A stretch of DNA of 64,000 bases from Nonomuraea sediminis (GCF_018531495.1 NZ_JAHDTI010000004.1:744001-808000); one strand, 5' to 3'; positions 18,793-26,315 are shown, counted from the stretch's first letter. A program made the numbers and translations. The notes: generated by a model from the letters alone, not told the origin.

Positions 18793-19634
18793 GACAGCTC
18801 GGCCCAGCTGCGCTGATCGCCCCACACCGAGGCGGGATCCACGTAGGGGCGCAGCAGCTCGGTCAGCTCCCTGTCGCCGCGGCCGTTGAGCTCCTCGGAG
18901 GCGATCTTCCTCGCCACCCCGGCGAGGAAGTCGGCCACCTGTACGCGGGCGTCGTCGCGCGAGTCGACGAGCCTGAGTCCTGTCGGGCCGCCCACCAGCT
19001 CGTCGAGCTGCGCGATCCGATCCTCGGTGAGCGTGGTCTGCTGGTCGTGCACGATCGCGGCCGGTCGCCAGCGCGCCACGGCTCTGAGCAGGGCGGGCAC
19101 CAGCGGGTCCAGGACCGGGAGCATGTCGCGGTGGTCGTGGTAGGTCTCGGCCTGCCGTACCAGGTGGGTGATCTCGATCTCCAGCCGCAGCGCGGCGACC
19201 TGCTCGGCGAAGGCCTCGGCGGTGATCCTGGCGCGCATCAGTTCGTTGAAGGCGCGCAGGAAGTCGTGCTCGCGATACAGAGCCAGCGCTCCGGGGCCGG
19301 TGTCGACCGCGTAGGTGAGCCGCCCGCGGAGCAGGTCGGCGGCCCTGGCGGCGGCGAAGAACGCCTTCTCGACCAGAAGCACGCCCGCCTGCCCGTGGAT
19401 GGGGCCGTCAGGGCCGAGCAGCCAGAGCAGCGTGCCCCTGTGCTTGCCGCGCAGCAGATGGTTGGCCTTGTACTCCTCGGCCGGGGAGCGGATCCTGCGG
19501 CGCAGCTCAAGCACGCACTCCTCGGCGACCTCGACGGTCAGCAGCACACCGGCGTGCGCGAACACGTCGGTCACGCCGTCGATGAGGTTCTCGCCCTCCG
19601 CCCCCGACTCGTCACACGCGATCTCCGCCCGCAT
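18789..19634 (-). CDS. DUF3800-like protein (RNase H-fold)
   Basis: 281 residues. The start MRAEIACDESG carries the DESG motif, and the C-terminal part has RDDARVQVADFLAGVARK, both hallmarks of DUF3800, a predicted RNase H-like fold with acidic metal-binding residues (Asp 8, Glu 9 and the later Asp pairs). Biochemical function is unknown; relatives are often found beside mobile or defence genes. Its stop overlaps the hom stop on the other strand by 4 bases (CTAG), leaving no room for a terminator. A 29-codon frame ends with TGA immediately before its ATG in the same reading frame. Confidence 0.75.
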   Translation of the reverse strand: MRAEIACDESGAEGENLIDGVTDVFAHAGVLLTVEVAEECVLELRRRIRSPAEEYKANHLLRGKHRGTLLWLLGPDGPIHGQAGVLLVEKAFFAAARAADLLRGRLTYAVDTGPGALALYREHDFLRAFNELMRARITAEAFAEQVAALRLEIEITHLVRQAETYHDHRDMLPVLDPLVPALLRAVARWRPAAIVHDQQTTLTEDRIAQLDELVGGPTGLRLVDSRDDARVQVADFLAGVARKIASEELNGRGDRELTELLRPYVDPASVWGDQRSWAELS

Positions 19635-19724
19635 TCAAACCGCCCCGACGCTGTCGCCCAGCTTCACCCGCTGCGCGGAGCGCCGGAACACGTCGCAGCC
19701 GCGCAGGTGCCGCAGCTCGATCAT
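19635..19724 (-). CDS. Small ORF (29 aa) abutting the DUF3800 gene
   Basis: An ATG at 19724 with GGAG a few bases upstream opens a 29-codon frame (MIELRHLRGC... to ...GDSVGAV) that ends with TGA at 19635-19637 directly followed, in frame, by the ATG of the DUF3800 gene. It could be a leader peptide giving translational coupling, a small separate protein, or the remnant of a longer N-terminus broken by a nonsense change. No homology recognised. Confidence 0.35.
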   Translation of the reverse strand: MIELRHLRGCDVFRRSAQRVKLGDSVGAV

Positions 19725-19868
19725 TGCTCCAGTCTGCCCCTTTGACGCGCGCGCCGCACCGCGATATCCCAGCCGGTGCTTACGCCGACGCCTACGGTCG
19801 GTAGCCGGAAGCTTACCGAGGCTGCTGTTTTTGCCAACTGTTGGTACGGCACGCGGCACAGTGACTGG

Positions 19869-20114
19869 ATGGACCAAACCGCCCAGGACCGCTGGCTGGC
19901 AGCGCTCAGGGACCACGCGGCCCGTCTCTCCTTCCCCGACTGGGAACCAGGAGAGGAAGACTGGACCACCCTCTACACGACGTTCGACGAGGCCGGATCC
20001 CCGGTCACGGAGGTAGCCGTCTTCCGAGGCCACGACAGGATCCACTACCACCGCTACACCGGCGCCGACGTGACCCCCTTCTGGACCGACCTCCTCAACG
20101 AAGCCGCCGAATAG
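19869..20114 (+). CDS. Hypothetical protein, 81 aa
   Basis: Small acidic soluble protein (MDQTAQDRWLAALRDHAARL at the start, TPFWTDLLNEAAE at the end), no family recognised. The ATG at 19869 begins the well-structured part; the frame is open for 31 more codons upstream without a good start. Its 3' end is duplicated in degenerate form at 21310-21412, on the far side of the DUF5997 and LysR-like genes. Confidence 0.6.
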   Translation: MDQTAQDRWLAALRDHAARLSFPDWEPGEEDWTTLYTTFDEAGSPVTEVAVFRGHDRIHYHRYTGADVTPFWTDLLNEAAE

Positions 20115-20120
20115 AGCCGT

Positions 20121-20492
20121 CTAGCGTTGCTTGAGGCGGAGTGCTTCTTTACGGGTCTCGGCATGGATGGACTGCTCGTGCTCCAGCCACGCGGGGTTCT
20201 CCGCTTTCAGCTCCTCGATCTCAGCGGTGGTGAGCGGTTCGGTGATCCCGCCTCTGGCCAGGCCGGAGATGGAGACCTTGAGCTTCGCGGCGACGACCTG
20301 CTTGGGGTGCGGGCCGTTGCGGCGCAGGTCGACGAGCCAGGCCGGCGGCTTCGACTGCAGCTCGTTCAGCTCGTCCCTGGAGACGACACCCGCCTGGAAC
20401 TCGGCGGGCGTGGCCGAGAGGAGGACACCCAGCTTCTTGGCCGCGGTCTCGGGCTTCATCGTCTGGGTGGGCTTGGGCTTGGGCGAGGTCAT
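20121..20492 (-). CDS. DUF5997-family protein
   Basis: 123-residue soluble protein with the family phrases TMKPETAAKKLGVLLSATPA, GVVSRDELNELQ, RRNGPHPKQVVAAKL and ISGLARGGITEPLTTAEIEEL. It looks like a small DNA-binding or adaptor fold, but the function is unknown. The ATG at 20492 is preceded by TAATCT (20505-20500) with a 7-base gap and no Shine-Dalgarno, a leaderless arrangement. It diverges from a LysR effector-domain gene, a pairing I recall from other actinomycetes, which suggests a joint role. Confidence 0.75.
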   Translation of the reverse strand: MTSPKPKPTQTMKPETAAKKLGVLLSATPAEFQAGVVSRDELNELQSKPPAWLVDLRRNGPHPKQVVAAKLKVSISGLARGGITEPLTTAEIEELKAENPAWLEHEQSIHAETRKEALRLKQR

Positions 20493-20547
20493 GGCGCCAA
20501 GATTAGTCAGTCGGAACGGGTTCCCCTGACATCGGTACCCTGAGGAC

Positions 20548-21300
20548 GTGACTGATGGTGAGACCGGCAGGGTGTTCCGGCTGGCGTACGTGCCCGGGGT
20601 GACACCCGCGAAATGGGTCAACGTCTGGACCGAGAGGATGCCGGACGTGCCGCTCACCCTGCTCGCCGTTCCCGCCGCCGAAGTGGTGGGGCTCCTGCGG
20701 GACGGCGGCGCCGACGCCGGATTCGTCAGGCTTCCCGTCGACAGGGATGGGCTCAGCGTGATTCCTCTCTACGTGGAGACCACCGTGGTCGTGGCGCCCA
20801 AGGACCACGTGGTGACCGCCGCCGACGAGGTGGCCATCGCCGACCTGACCGACGACGAGATCTTCCATCCTCTGGACGACACCATCGAGTGGGCGGTCCG
20901 GCCCGGGCTGCCCGCGTTCATCCGCCCGGCCACGACGGCGGACGCGGTCCAGCTGGTGGCGGACGGCGCCGGGCTTGTCCTGGTTCCGCAGTCGCTGGCA
21001 CGCCTCCACCACCGCAGGGATCTCACCTACCGGCCGCTGCTGGACGCGCCGCAGTCTCAGGTCGCGCTGGCCTGGCCCACGGACGCGACCACCGACCTGG
21101 TGGAGGATTTCATCGGCATCGTCCGCGGCCGGACGGTGAACAGCTCGCGGGGCCGTACCCCTGCCTCCCCTGCGGAGAAGCCGGCACAGAAGCAGGCACA
21201 GAAGCCCGCACAGCGGCAGGCGCAGAAGCCCGCACAGAACGGCTCCGGCCGACGCGCCGTACCGACCAGCCGTAAAGGCAAGGGCCGCCGACCTCGGTGA
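20548..21300 (+). CDS. LysR-type substrate-binding-domain protein without HTH, basic repeat tail
   Basis: 250 residues. It starts directly in the periplasmic-binding-like effector fold of LysR regulators (FRLAYVPGVTPAKWVNVW, VVGLLRDGGADAGFVRLP, VADGAGLVLVPQSLARL), so the N-terminal winged helix is absent. Residues about 205-250 are a Lys/Pro/Ala/Gln repeat tail (KPAQKQAQKPAQRQAQKPAQ) ending in RKGKGRRPR, which could bind nucleic acid. GTG at 20548 has TACCCT 6 bases upstream (leaderless pattern). It diverges from the DUF5997 gene with 55 bases between the start codons; the two may form a regulator plus sensor pair. Confidence 0.8.
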   Translation: MTDGETGRVFRLAYVPGVTPAKWVNVWTERMPDVPLTLLAVPAAEVVGLLRDGGADAGFVRLPVDRDGLSVIPLYVETTVVVAPKDHVVTAADEVAIADLTDDEIFHPLDDTIEWAVRPGLPAFIRPATTADAVQLVADGAGLVLVPQSLARLHHRRDLTYRPLLDAPQSQVALAWPTDATTDLVEDFIGIVRGRTVNSSRGRTPASPAEKPAQKQAQKPAQRQAQKPAQNGSGRRAVPTSRKGKGRRPR

Positions 21301-21309
21301 CCCGGTCTG

Positions 21310-21412
21310 TCTTCCGAGGCCACGACTATCACCGTTAATCCCTTCTGTACCGACCTCGACCGCCACCGTTAACCCCCTTCTGGATCGACCTCCTCGACGA
21401 AGCCGCCGAATC
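21310..21412 (+). pseudogene. Decayed partial duplicate of the 81-aa gene's 3' end
   Basis: CTTCCGAGGCCACGAC at 21311 repeats 20021-20036 exactly, and the end (CCCCCTTCTGGATCGACCTCCTCGACGAAGCCGCCGAA) is near-identical, in pieces, to 20076-20110. Between them the segment is rearranged, with a shorter tandem copy of the ACCGTTAA...CTTCTG unit. It has no start codon or intact frame. Confidence 0.65.
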
Positions 21413-21542
21413 CTCAGGACGCGGTGCGCGCCTGTGCGCGATCATGGACTGCCGGTTGCATCGTTACTGGACAGGAACGGTCCGTTTGACTCGTGGCAGA
21501 GGTAGGGCGGGATGGCTCCACGTCGGCGTCCTGGAGGAGCGC

Positions 21543-22082
21543 GTGACGAGGGCGTGGGACCCGGGCACGTTTCCGCCGACGGAGTGTCTGCTGGCCGTCA
21601 TGACTCTTGCCGCCGTGCCGAAAGCCCTGGCCAAGTGCCTGGCCGATCACCTCTCCGGCGGGATCGTCGTCGGCGCGGGGTCGGTTCCCGACCTTCCCGG
21701 GTTCGAGCAGTTGCGCAAGCAGCCGCTGCCCCTGCAGCAGGGTTCATGGGAGCGCAGCGCCGGCGTGTACGACCCGGCGGCACGAGGCATCGGTGTGGGC
21801 AGCGTGCTGTCGCCGTCCGTGAGTGTCTGCGGGCATGAGCTCGGGCATGCCGTGGACGATCTGGACGGCAGAGCTTCGCAAGGGGAGTGGTGGCGGGTGC
21901 TGCACACGTTGCGGGCAGGCCGCCTGGCCGCGCCCTATCAGGCGGATGTCGCCGAGCTGTTCGCGGAGAGCTTCGCCTGCGTGCTGACCCGGCGGGCGGC
22001 CAGGTTGATCAGGCTCCTCGGTGACGAGGCCGCCGCGGAGCAGGTCTACCGCTGGATGGCCGGACGGTACGGGCTGGGATGA
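21543..22082 (+). CDS. Putative zinc metallopeptidase-like protein (anthrax lethal-factor-type domain)
   Basis: 179 residues from the GTG at 21543, which has GGAGGAG 5 bases upstream; the longer frame from 21444 has no such site. The core is CGHELGHAVDDLD, an HExxH zinc site, followed about 40 residues later by ADVAELFAESFA, whose Glu is the likely third ligand, a spacing seen in ATLF-like and related gluzincins. No signal peptide is visible, so it may act in the cytosol or be exported by another route. Related domains occur in toxins and in housekeeping proteins; the substrate is unknown. Followed by two small genes on the same strand. Confidence 0.6.
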   Translation: MTRAWDPGTFPPTECLLAVMTLAAVPKALAKCLADHLSGGIVVGAGSVPDLPGFEQLRKQPLPLQQGSWERSAGVYDPAARGIGVGSVLSPSVSVCGHELGHAVDDLDGRASQGEWWRVLHTLRAGRLAAPYQADVAELFAESFACVLTRRAARLIRLLGDEAAAEQVYRWMAGRYGLG

Positions 22083-22152
22083 ACATGGCCCCGCCGCCGG
22101 ACGGACGGCTATCGTGGCAGCACGGGAGCGGAGAGCACGGGAAAGGACGGCC

Positions 22153-22368
22153 ATGAGCGTCGTGTTGTTGCCGGGCGGTGCTCTGCGCGTGCCGACGGTC
22201 GACGTCCTGGAGGACGGGACTCGCGTGGAAGGCACGCGGGAGGTGCTGCCGGACGCTCCCGACTACCAGCGGTGGCTCGCCTTCGCCGTGCCCGAGGAGC
22301 AGTCATCGCACGAAGGCGATGACGACCAGGAGATCCTCGCCCGCTGGCGCTCAGCCGCCAGCGCCTGA
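22153..22368 (+). CDS. Hypothetical protein, 71 aa
   Basis: Starts at ATG 22153 with AAGGA about 6 bases upstream. Short acidic protein: a beta-like N-terminal half (MSVVLLPGGALRVPTVDVLEDGT) and an acidic C-terminus (EEQSSHEGDDDQEILARW). No family recognised. It may be co-transcribed with the metallopeptidase-like gene 70 bases upstream and the small membrane protein 38 bases downstream. Confidence 0.5.
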   Translation: MSVVLLPGGALRVPTVDVLEDGTRVEGTREVLPDAPDYQRWLAFAVPEEQSSHEGDDDQEILARWRSAASA

Positions 22369-22406
22369 CGCGCCCAGTCCCCAGTTGATCAGGAAGGTCA
22401 TGACAG

Positions 22407-22733
22407 ATGGGGTTCGACGCCTGGCTCGCTGCGATTCACTGGGCAGGCCTCACTCTGGGCTGCGCGCTCGGCGTGTTCGGGATCCTCGGGCTGACCACCA
22501 GGTTCGTGGAGAGCCGTTGGCAGCACCGCAGGGGCGGAGTCAGAGCTGGGCGGATGATTGCGGGAACCGTCTGCCTGATGTCGTTATTCCTGATCATGAA
22601 GTCCAGCACATCCCTGTTCCCATTCCCTCACTGGCTGGAGGTGGTCCTGGTCGTCGCGCAGTTCTGCTGCTTCGGCGGCTACCTCTGGCTATACCTGGCC
22701 GCCCGACGAATCGGATCCCACGACGATAGATAA
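22407..22733 (+). CDS. Small membrane protein, three predicted TM segments
   Basis: 108 residues with hydrophobic spans at about 5-30, 47-65 and 76-98, basic loops between them (ESRWQHRRGGVRAGR) and a charged C-terminal tail. ATG at 22407 with AGGAAGG about 9 bases upstream; ATG at 22400 is out of frame. No family recognised. Followed by a long non-coding interval. Confidence 0.6.
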   Translation: MGFDAWLAAIHWAGLTLGCALGVFGILGLTTRFVESRWQHRRGGVRAGRMIAGTVCLMSLFLIMKSSTSLFPFPHWLEVVLVVAQFCCFGGYLWLYLAARRIGSHDDR

Positions 22734-22807
22734 GGACGGATGTGCGGCATGTACATCCGTTTCAGTGAGGCTGCCCCTGGACAAGTGCTCCACCAGAGAG
22801 TCCTGCG

Positions 22808-22889
22808 GCAGAACGTCCACGCTGCCTCCGGCAGAACGTCCACCAACCATGCGGCAGAACGCCCACATCCACTCCAGCAGAACGCCCAC
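22808..22889. repeat. Four copies of GCAGAACGYCCAC at exact 23-bp period
   Basis: The 13-base core begins at 22808, 22831, 22854 and 22877; copies one and two have T and three and four have C at the variable position. The ten bases between cores differ. The exact spacing, not a multiple of three, argues against coding and for an iteron-like protein-binding array. Confidence 0.75.
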
Positions 22890-22982
22890 GCCCTCTCCGA
22901 ATAGGGCCCATCGGGCGGTCCCGCCTCCGGGTGGGGGGCAGATGGGTGGTGGTCCAGGTGGGTTTCGGGTGGGGTCTTCAAG

Positions 22983-23066
22983 AAACACTGTCCGAGCGTT
23001 AGCGAGGGCCTTTGCGCGCCGGAGGCGCGAACCCCGAATCAAACACAGTCCGAGCCGCAGGCGAGG
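22983..23066. repeat. Imperfect 25-bp direct repeat pair with hairpins
   Basis: AAACACtGTCCGAGC...GCGAGG at 22983-23007 recurs at 23041-23066 with a few changes. Between them GCGCC-GGA-GGCGC can fold. It resembles a REP-type intergenic element. Confidence 0.5.
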
Positions 23067-23077
23067 TCGGCGCGGGT

Positions 23078-23095
23078 GCAGGGGCGCGCCCCTGC
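23078..23095. repeat. 18-bp perfect palindrome
   Basis: GCAGGGGCGCGCCCCTGC is fully self-complementary. It belongs to the second half of the terminator module downstream of the helicase gene; the equivalent position after the FtsX gene (about 7720-7742) has a weaker hairpin. Confidence 0.6.
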
Positions 23096-23106
23096 CAAGG
23101 GGGATT

Positions 23107-23125
23107 GGGGGAGCTTGGCTCCCCC
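23107..23125. terminator. Hairpin terminator downstream of the RecD2-type gene
   Basis: GGGGGAGC-TTG-GCTCCCCC, 8-bp stem, 20 bases beyond the helicase stop (minus strand). Read in the gene's direction the sequence continues CAATCCCCCTTGGCA and the 23078 palindrome, the same order as after the FtsX gene at 7689. Confidence 0.7.
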
Positions 23126-23144
23126 GTGAGAGGAGTCCGTGGCG

Positions 23145-25286
23145 CTAGGGGGCGAGGGCGATGCGGTGGGGGAGGGCGGTGTTGCGGCGGGGGTCGAGGC
23201 GGTTGACTGCCAGGTCCAGGGCCTTGCGTTGGCCTACCAGGACTACCCAGGACTTGGCGCGGGTGACGAGGGTGTAGAGGAGGCGGCGGCGGAGCATGAT
23301 GCCGCCCGACTCGGCGACGATGGGGGCGACGACGAAGGGGTATTCGCTGCCCTGGGAGCGGTGGACGCTGATGGCGTAGGCGTGGGTGAGGTCGTCGAGC
23401 TCGTCGAAGCCGTAGGTGACCGGGTCGCCGTCGTCGACGAGGATCTCGACCAGGCGGTCCTCGTGGTTGATGGCGGTGATGGTGGCGGTCTCGCCGTTGA
23501 AGACGCCCTTGTCGTAGTTGTTGCGGATGGGCATGACCCGGTCGCCGACGCGGAAGGGGCGGGTGCCCGACCAGTGTTCGGGCTTGTCCGAGGTGTAGGG
23601 GTTGAGGCGTTCCTGCAGGAGGCGGCCGAGCTCGGCGGTGCCCGCCACGCCCTTGCGCATGGGGCAGAGGACCTGGATCTGCGAGGCGGGGATGCCCTGC
23701 TTGCGGGGGATCGCCTCGGTGGCCAGGTGGACCACCCGGTCGGCGACCGCGGAGGGGTCGTCGAGCTCCTCGAACCAGAAGCCGCCCCCGCCGGGCAGGA
23801 ACGGCAGCTCGCCCGAGCGGATCTGCCCGGCCGCCTGGACGATGCCGCTGCCGGAGGCCTGGCGGAAGACGTGGGTGAGGCGTACGCGGGGGATGTCCTC
23901 GACCCGCAGCAGGTCGGACAGCACGCTGCCGGGGCCGATGCTGGGCAGCTGGTCGCTGTCGCCCACCAGCAGCAGGTGGCTGCCGGACGGCAGGCCGGTG
24001 CACAGGCGGGTGGCCAGGTGGAGATCGAGCATGGACGCCTCGTCGACCACCACGAGGTCGGCCTGGACGGGCGCCTGGTCGAACAGCACGGTCGGGTCGG
24101 GCTCGTGGGCCAGCATGCGGTGGATGGTCATCGCCGGCAGCCCGGTCAGCTCCGACAGCCGCTTGGCCGCCTTGCCGGTGGGCGCGGCCAGCGTGACCCT
24201 GCCGCCCATGGCGCGGACGGTGGCGGCGATGACCTTGACGGTGTGGCTCTTCCCGCACCCCGGCCCGCCAGTGAGGACCGACACCGTGCTGGTCAGGGCC
24301 ATGGTGACGGCGGCACGCTGGTCGTCGTCGAGCCCGGGGTCGTCGCTGAACCCGCGCAGCGGCAGCGTCGAGGGCGCCCGCCACAGCCGCAGCAACTGCT
24401 CGGCCAGCTTGACCTCGCGCGCGTGCAGCTCCTTGAGGAACACCACCGGGCGGCCCTCGATGGACTCCACGACCACGCGGCGCTCGGCCGTGAGCGCGTC
24501 GAGCTGCTCGCGGACCAGGTCCTCGTCCAGCTCGAGGAGCTCGACGGTCTGGGCGATGAGCGCGGTTTTGGACAGGTAGCAGTGGCCGCCGCCGCTGGCC
24601 GCCGCCTCCAGCCTGTCGACCAGGGCCGCCTTCACCCGCAGCGGGCTGGTCTCCGGGATGCCGCACTGGAGGGCGATCCTGTCGGCCGAGGCGAAGGCGA
24701 TGCCACGGACCCGGCCGATCAGCTGGTACGGGTCGGTGGTCAGGGTCTCCGCGGCGGCCTTGCCGTACACCTGGAAGATCTTGGCGGCGAGCAGCGGGCT
24801 CAGGCCGAAGCCCTGCAGCACGACCATGAGCTCGGCGATGGCCTTCTGGTCCTGCCAGGCCTCGATGATCTGGGTACGGCGGGCGGGGCCGATGTTGATG
24901 ACCTCGGTCAGGCGCGAGGGGTCGGTGTCGATCACGGTCAGCGTCTGCTCGCCGAAGTGGCCGACGATGGCCTGAGCCAGGCGCGGGCCGATGCCGCGGA
25001 TCAGGCCGGAGCCGAGGTAGAGCTGGATGGCGCGGATCGTGGAGGGCACGATCCGCTCGCACGCGCTCACCTCGAAGCGCCGCCCGTGGCGGTGGTGGTC
25101 GTGCCACTCGCCGACCAGCTTGAGCGTCTCGCCCGGCTGGACCCCCGCGAGACTACGGCCGGCCGCCACGAACCCTGGCTCGGTCTCGGAGGCCATGCGG
25201 GCAACCGTGTATTCGTCGTCCCTGACGTACACGAGCTGCTCGACCGAGGCCTCCACGCAGCAGATCCAACCACGCCACGCCGACAT
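23145..25286 (-). CDS. recD2: RecD2-like ATP-dependent 5'-3' DNA helicase
   Basis: 713 residues, the stand-alone RecD2/TraA-type SF1B helicase rather than RecD of RecBCD (no recB or recC nearby). Order: N-terminal OB-like segment (1-80), helix-hairpin-helix array (GSGLIRGIGPRLAQAI at 92-107, INIGPARRTQII), Walker A TGGPGCGKS at about 339-347, Walker B VVVDEAS near 418, QLPSIGPGSVLSDLL, and motif VI region YAISVHRSQGSEYP with a C-terminal UvrD-like fold. Expected role: DNA unwinding in repair or replication-stress tolerance. ATG at 25286 was chosen; an in-frame ATG at 25307 lies inside the palindrome, so the transcript may start between them. Confidence 0.9.
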   Translation of the reverse strand: MSAWRGWICCVEASVEQLVYVRDDEYTVARMASETEPGFVAAGRSLAGVQPGETLKLVGEWHDHHRHGRRFEVSACERIVPSTIRAIQLYLGSGLIRGIGPRLAQAIVGHFGEQTLTVIDTDPSRLTEVINIGPARRTQIIEAWQDQKAIAELMVVLQGFGLSPLLAAKIFQVYGKAAAETLTTDPYQLIGRVRGIAFASADRIALQCGIPETSPLRVKAALVDRLEAAASGGGHCYLSKTALIAQTVELLELDEDLVREQLDALTAERRVVVESIEGRPVVFLKELHAREVKLAEQLLRLWRAPSTLPLRGFSDDPGLDDDQRAAVTMALTSTVSVLTGGPGCGKSHTVKVIAATVRAMGGRVTLAAPTGKAAKRLSELTGLPAMTIHRMLAHEPDPTVLFDQAPVQADLVVVDEASMLDLHLATRLCTGLPSGSHLLLVGDSDQLPSIGPGSVLSDLLRVEDIPRVRLTHVFRQASGSGIVQAAGQIRSGELPFLPGGGGFWFEELDDPSAVADRVVHLATEAIPRKQGIPASQIQVLCPMRKGVAGTAELGRLLQERLNPYTSDKPEHWSGTRPFRVGDRVMPIRNNYDKGVFNGETATITAINHEDRLVEILVDDGDPVTYGFDELDDLTHAYAISVHRSQGSEYPFVVAPIVAESGGIMLRRRLLYTLVTRAKSWVVLVGQRKALDLAVNRLDPRRNTALPHRIALAP

Positions 25287-25288
25287 AT

Positions 25289-25306
25289 TGAGTAGGGGCC
25301 TACTCA
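25289..25306. promoter_or_regulatory. Palindrome at the RecD2-type gene start
   Basis: TGAGTAGG-gg-CCTACTCA: 8-bp arms around two bases, 3 bases before the chosen helicase ATG and 34 bases from the divergent protease-like gene. It does not match the actinobacterial LexA box. Operator function is inferred from symmetry and place. Confidence 0.5.
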
Positions 25307-25340
25307 TGTCGCTGTGCGAACTCGGGAACAATCTGACGCC

Positions 25341-26315
25341 ATGGAGATTCCATTCGAGCTGGTAGAGGCCAAGAAGGCGGTCGAGTTCGCGGTGCTGGCG
25401 CTGCCCGGCGTGGTGGGCATCGGGCTGGGGGCGCGCGAGGAGGGCGGCGAGCTGTTCGACGAGCTCGCCGTGCGGATCCTGGTCGAGGACGCCTCCCAGG
25501 TGCCCGACGACCTGCCGGGGGAGATCGGCGGCGTGGCGGTGTGCGTGATCGAGCGGCGCTACGAACCGTGCGGCTTCCCCGACGAGGCGCGCTACAAGGA
25601 TCTGCGGGGCGGGATCAAGATCACGCAACCGCTCAGGGGCGACGGCACGATGGGCGCGATCGTGGAGGACGCGAGCACCGGCGAGCTGCTCGGCCTCAGC
25701 TGCTACCACGTGGTCGGCGACGTCGGCGTGGGCTTCCCCGACAGCGTCTGGCAGCCGACGAACCCGCCGCTCGTGGCGCCCGTCCCTGACACGGACAACC
25801 TGGGCGAGGTCGCGGCGGTCGACTTCCCGAACACGCCGCCGCTGCCGTTCTCACCGATCCGGGTGAGCATGACGGATTCGGCCGTGTTCCACCTGGACGT
25901 GGCCAGGAAGAACGGGCGCAGCTTCTCCCGGGCCATCGCGGGCAAGGGGCCCGGGCAGCCCGACCTGATCCCGGCGATCCAGGCGACGGCGGATCCGACC
26001 GTGTTCCAGCAGGTGCGCAAGCGCGGGTTCAAGACCGGGCCCACCGACGGGACGATCACGCCGGGCAAGGTCGCGGGGCTGTGGACCACCCTCAACTGGC
26101 CCACCGGCGGACCGAACGCCTACCTCATGGAACAGGTCGAAATCCTCGGAAAAGGCGGGAAATTCTGCGACAAGGGAGACTCGGGGTCCGTGGTGCTCGA
26201 CGCGACCGAGCCGACCGCGCTCGGCCTGCTGTGGGGAGCGCAGGGCACGTTCGGCATCATGTCGCTGATCAGCAACGTCGAGGCCCACCTGGGGATCTCA
26301 ATGGTCTGGGCGTAG
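25341..26315 (+). CDS. Trypsin-fold serine peptidase-like protein
   Basis: 324 residues with no signal peptide or membrane span, so probably cytoplasmic. An N-terminal domain (about 1-85, starting EIPFELVEAKKAVEF, resembling the N-terminal part of NAL1-like proteins) precedes a chymotrypsin-like fold: LGLSCYHVVGD with the candidate His, DSAVFHLD as candidate Asp, and CDKGDSGSVVLD with the GDSG Ser. ATG at 25341 was chosen over the frame start at 25314 because the helicase promoter region extends to there. Its end overlaps the convergent GntR-family gene by 18 bases. Substrate unknown. Confidence 0.75.
   Translation: MEIPFELVEAKKAVEFAVLALPGVVGIGLGAREEGGELFDELAVRILVEDASQVPDDLPGEIGGVAVCVIERRYEPCGFPDEARYKDLRGGIKITQPLRGDGTMGAIVEDASTGELLGLSCYHVVGDVGVGFPDSVWQPTNPPLVAPVPDTDNLGEVAAVDFPNTPPLPFSPIRVSMTDSAVFHLDVARKNGRSFSRAIAGKGPGQPDLIPAIQATADPTVFQQVRKRGFKTGPTDGTITPGKVAGLWTTLNWPTGGPNAYLMEQVEILGKGGKFCDKGDSGSVVLDATEPTALGLLWGAQGTFGIMSLISNVEAHLGISMVWA

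Larger units (their letters stand above)
22734..23144. other. 410-base non-coding interval dense in repeats
   Basis: No credible gene on either strand. It holds the four-copy 23-bp-period repeat (22808-22889), an imperfect 25-bp direct repeat (22983-23007 and 23041-23066), an 18-bp perfect palindrome (23078-23095) and the GGGGGAGC terminator of the helicase gene (23107-23125). Confidence 0.7.

Noticed and set aside
22808..22889. CRISPR array
   Set aside because: Repeats are 13 bases with 10-base spacers, far too short, and there are no cas genes.
25289..25306. LexA (SOS) box at the RecD2-type gene
   Set aside because: Sequence does not fit the actinobacterial TCGAAC-N4-GTTCGA or GAAC-N4-GTTC consensus.
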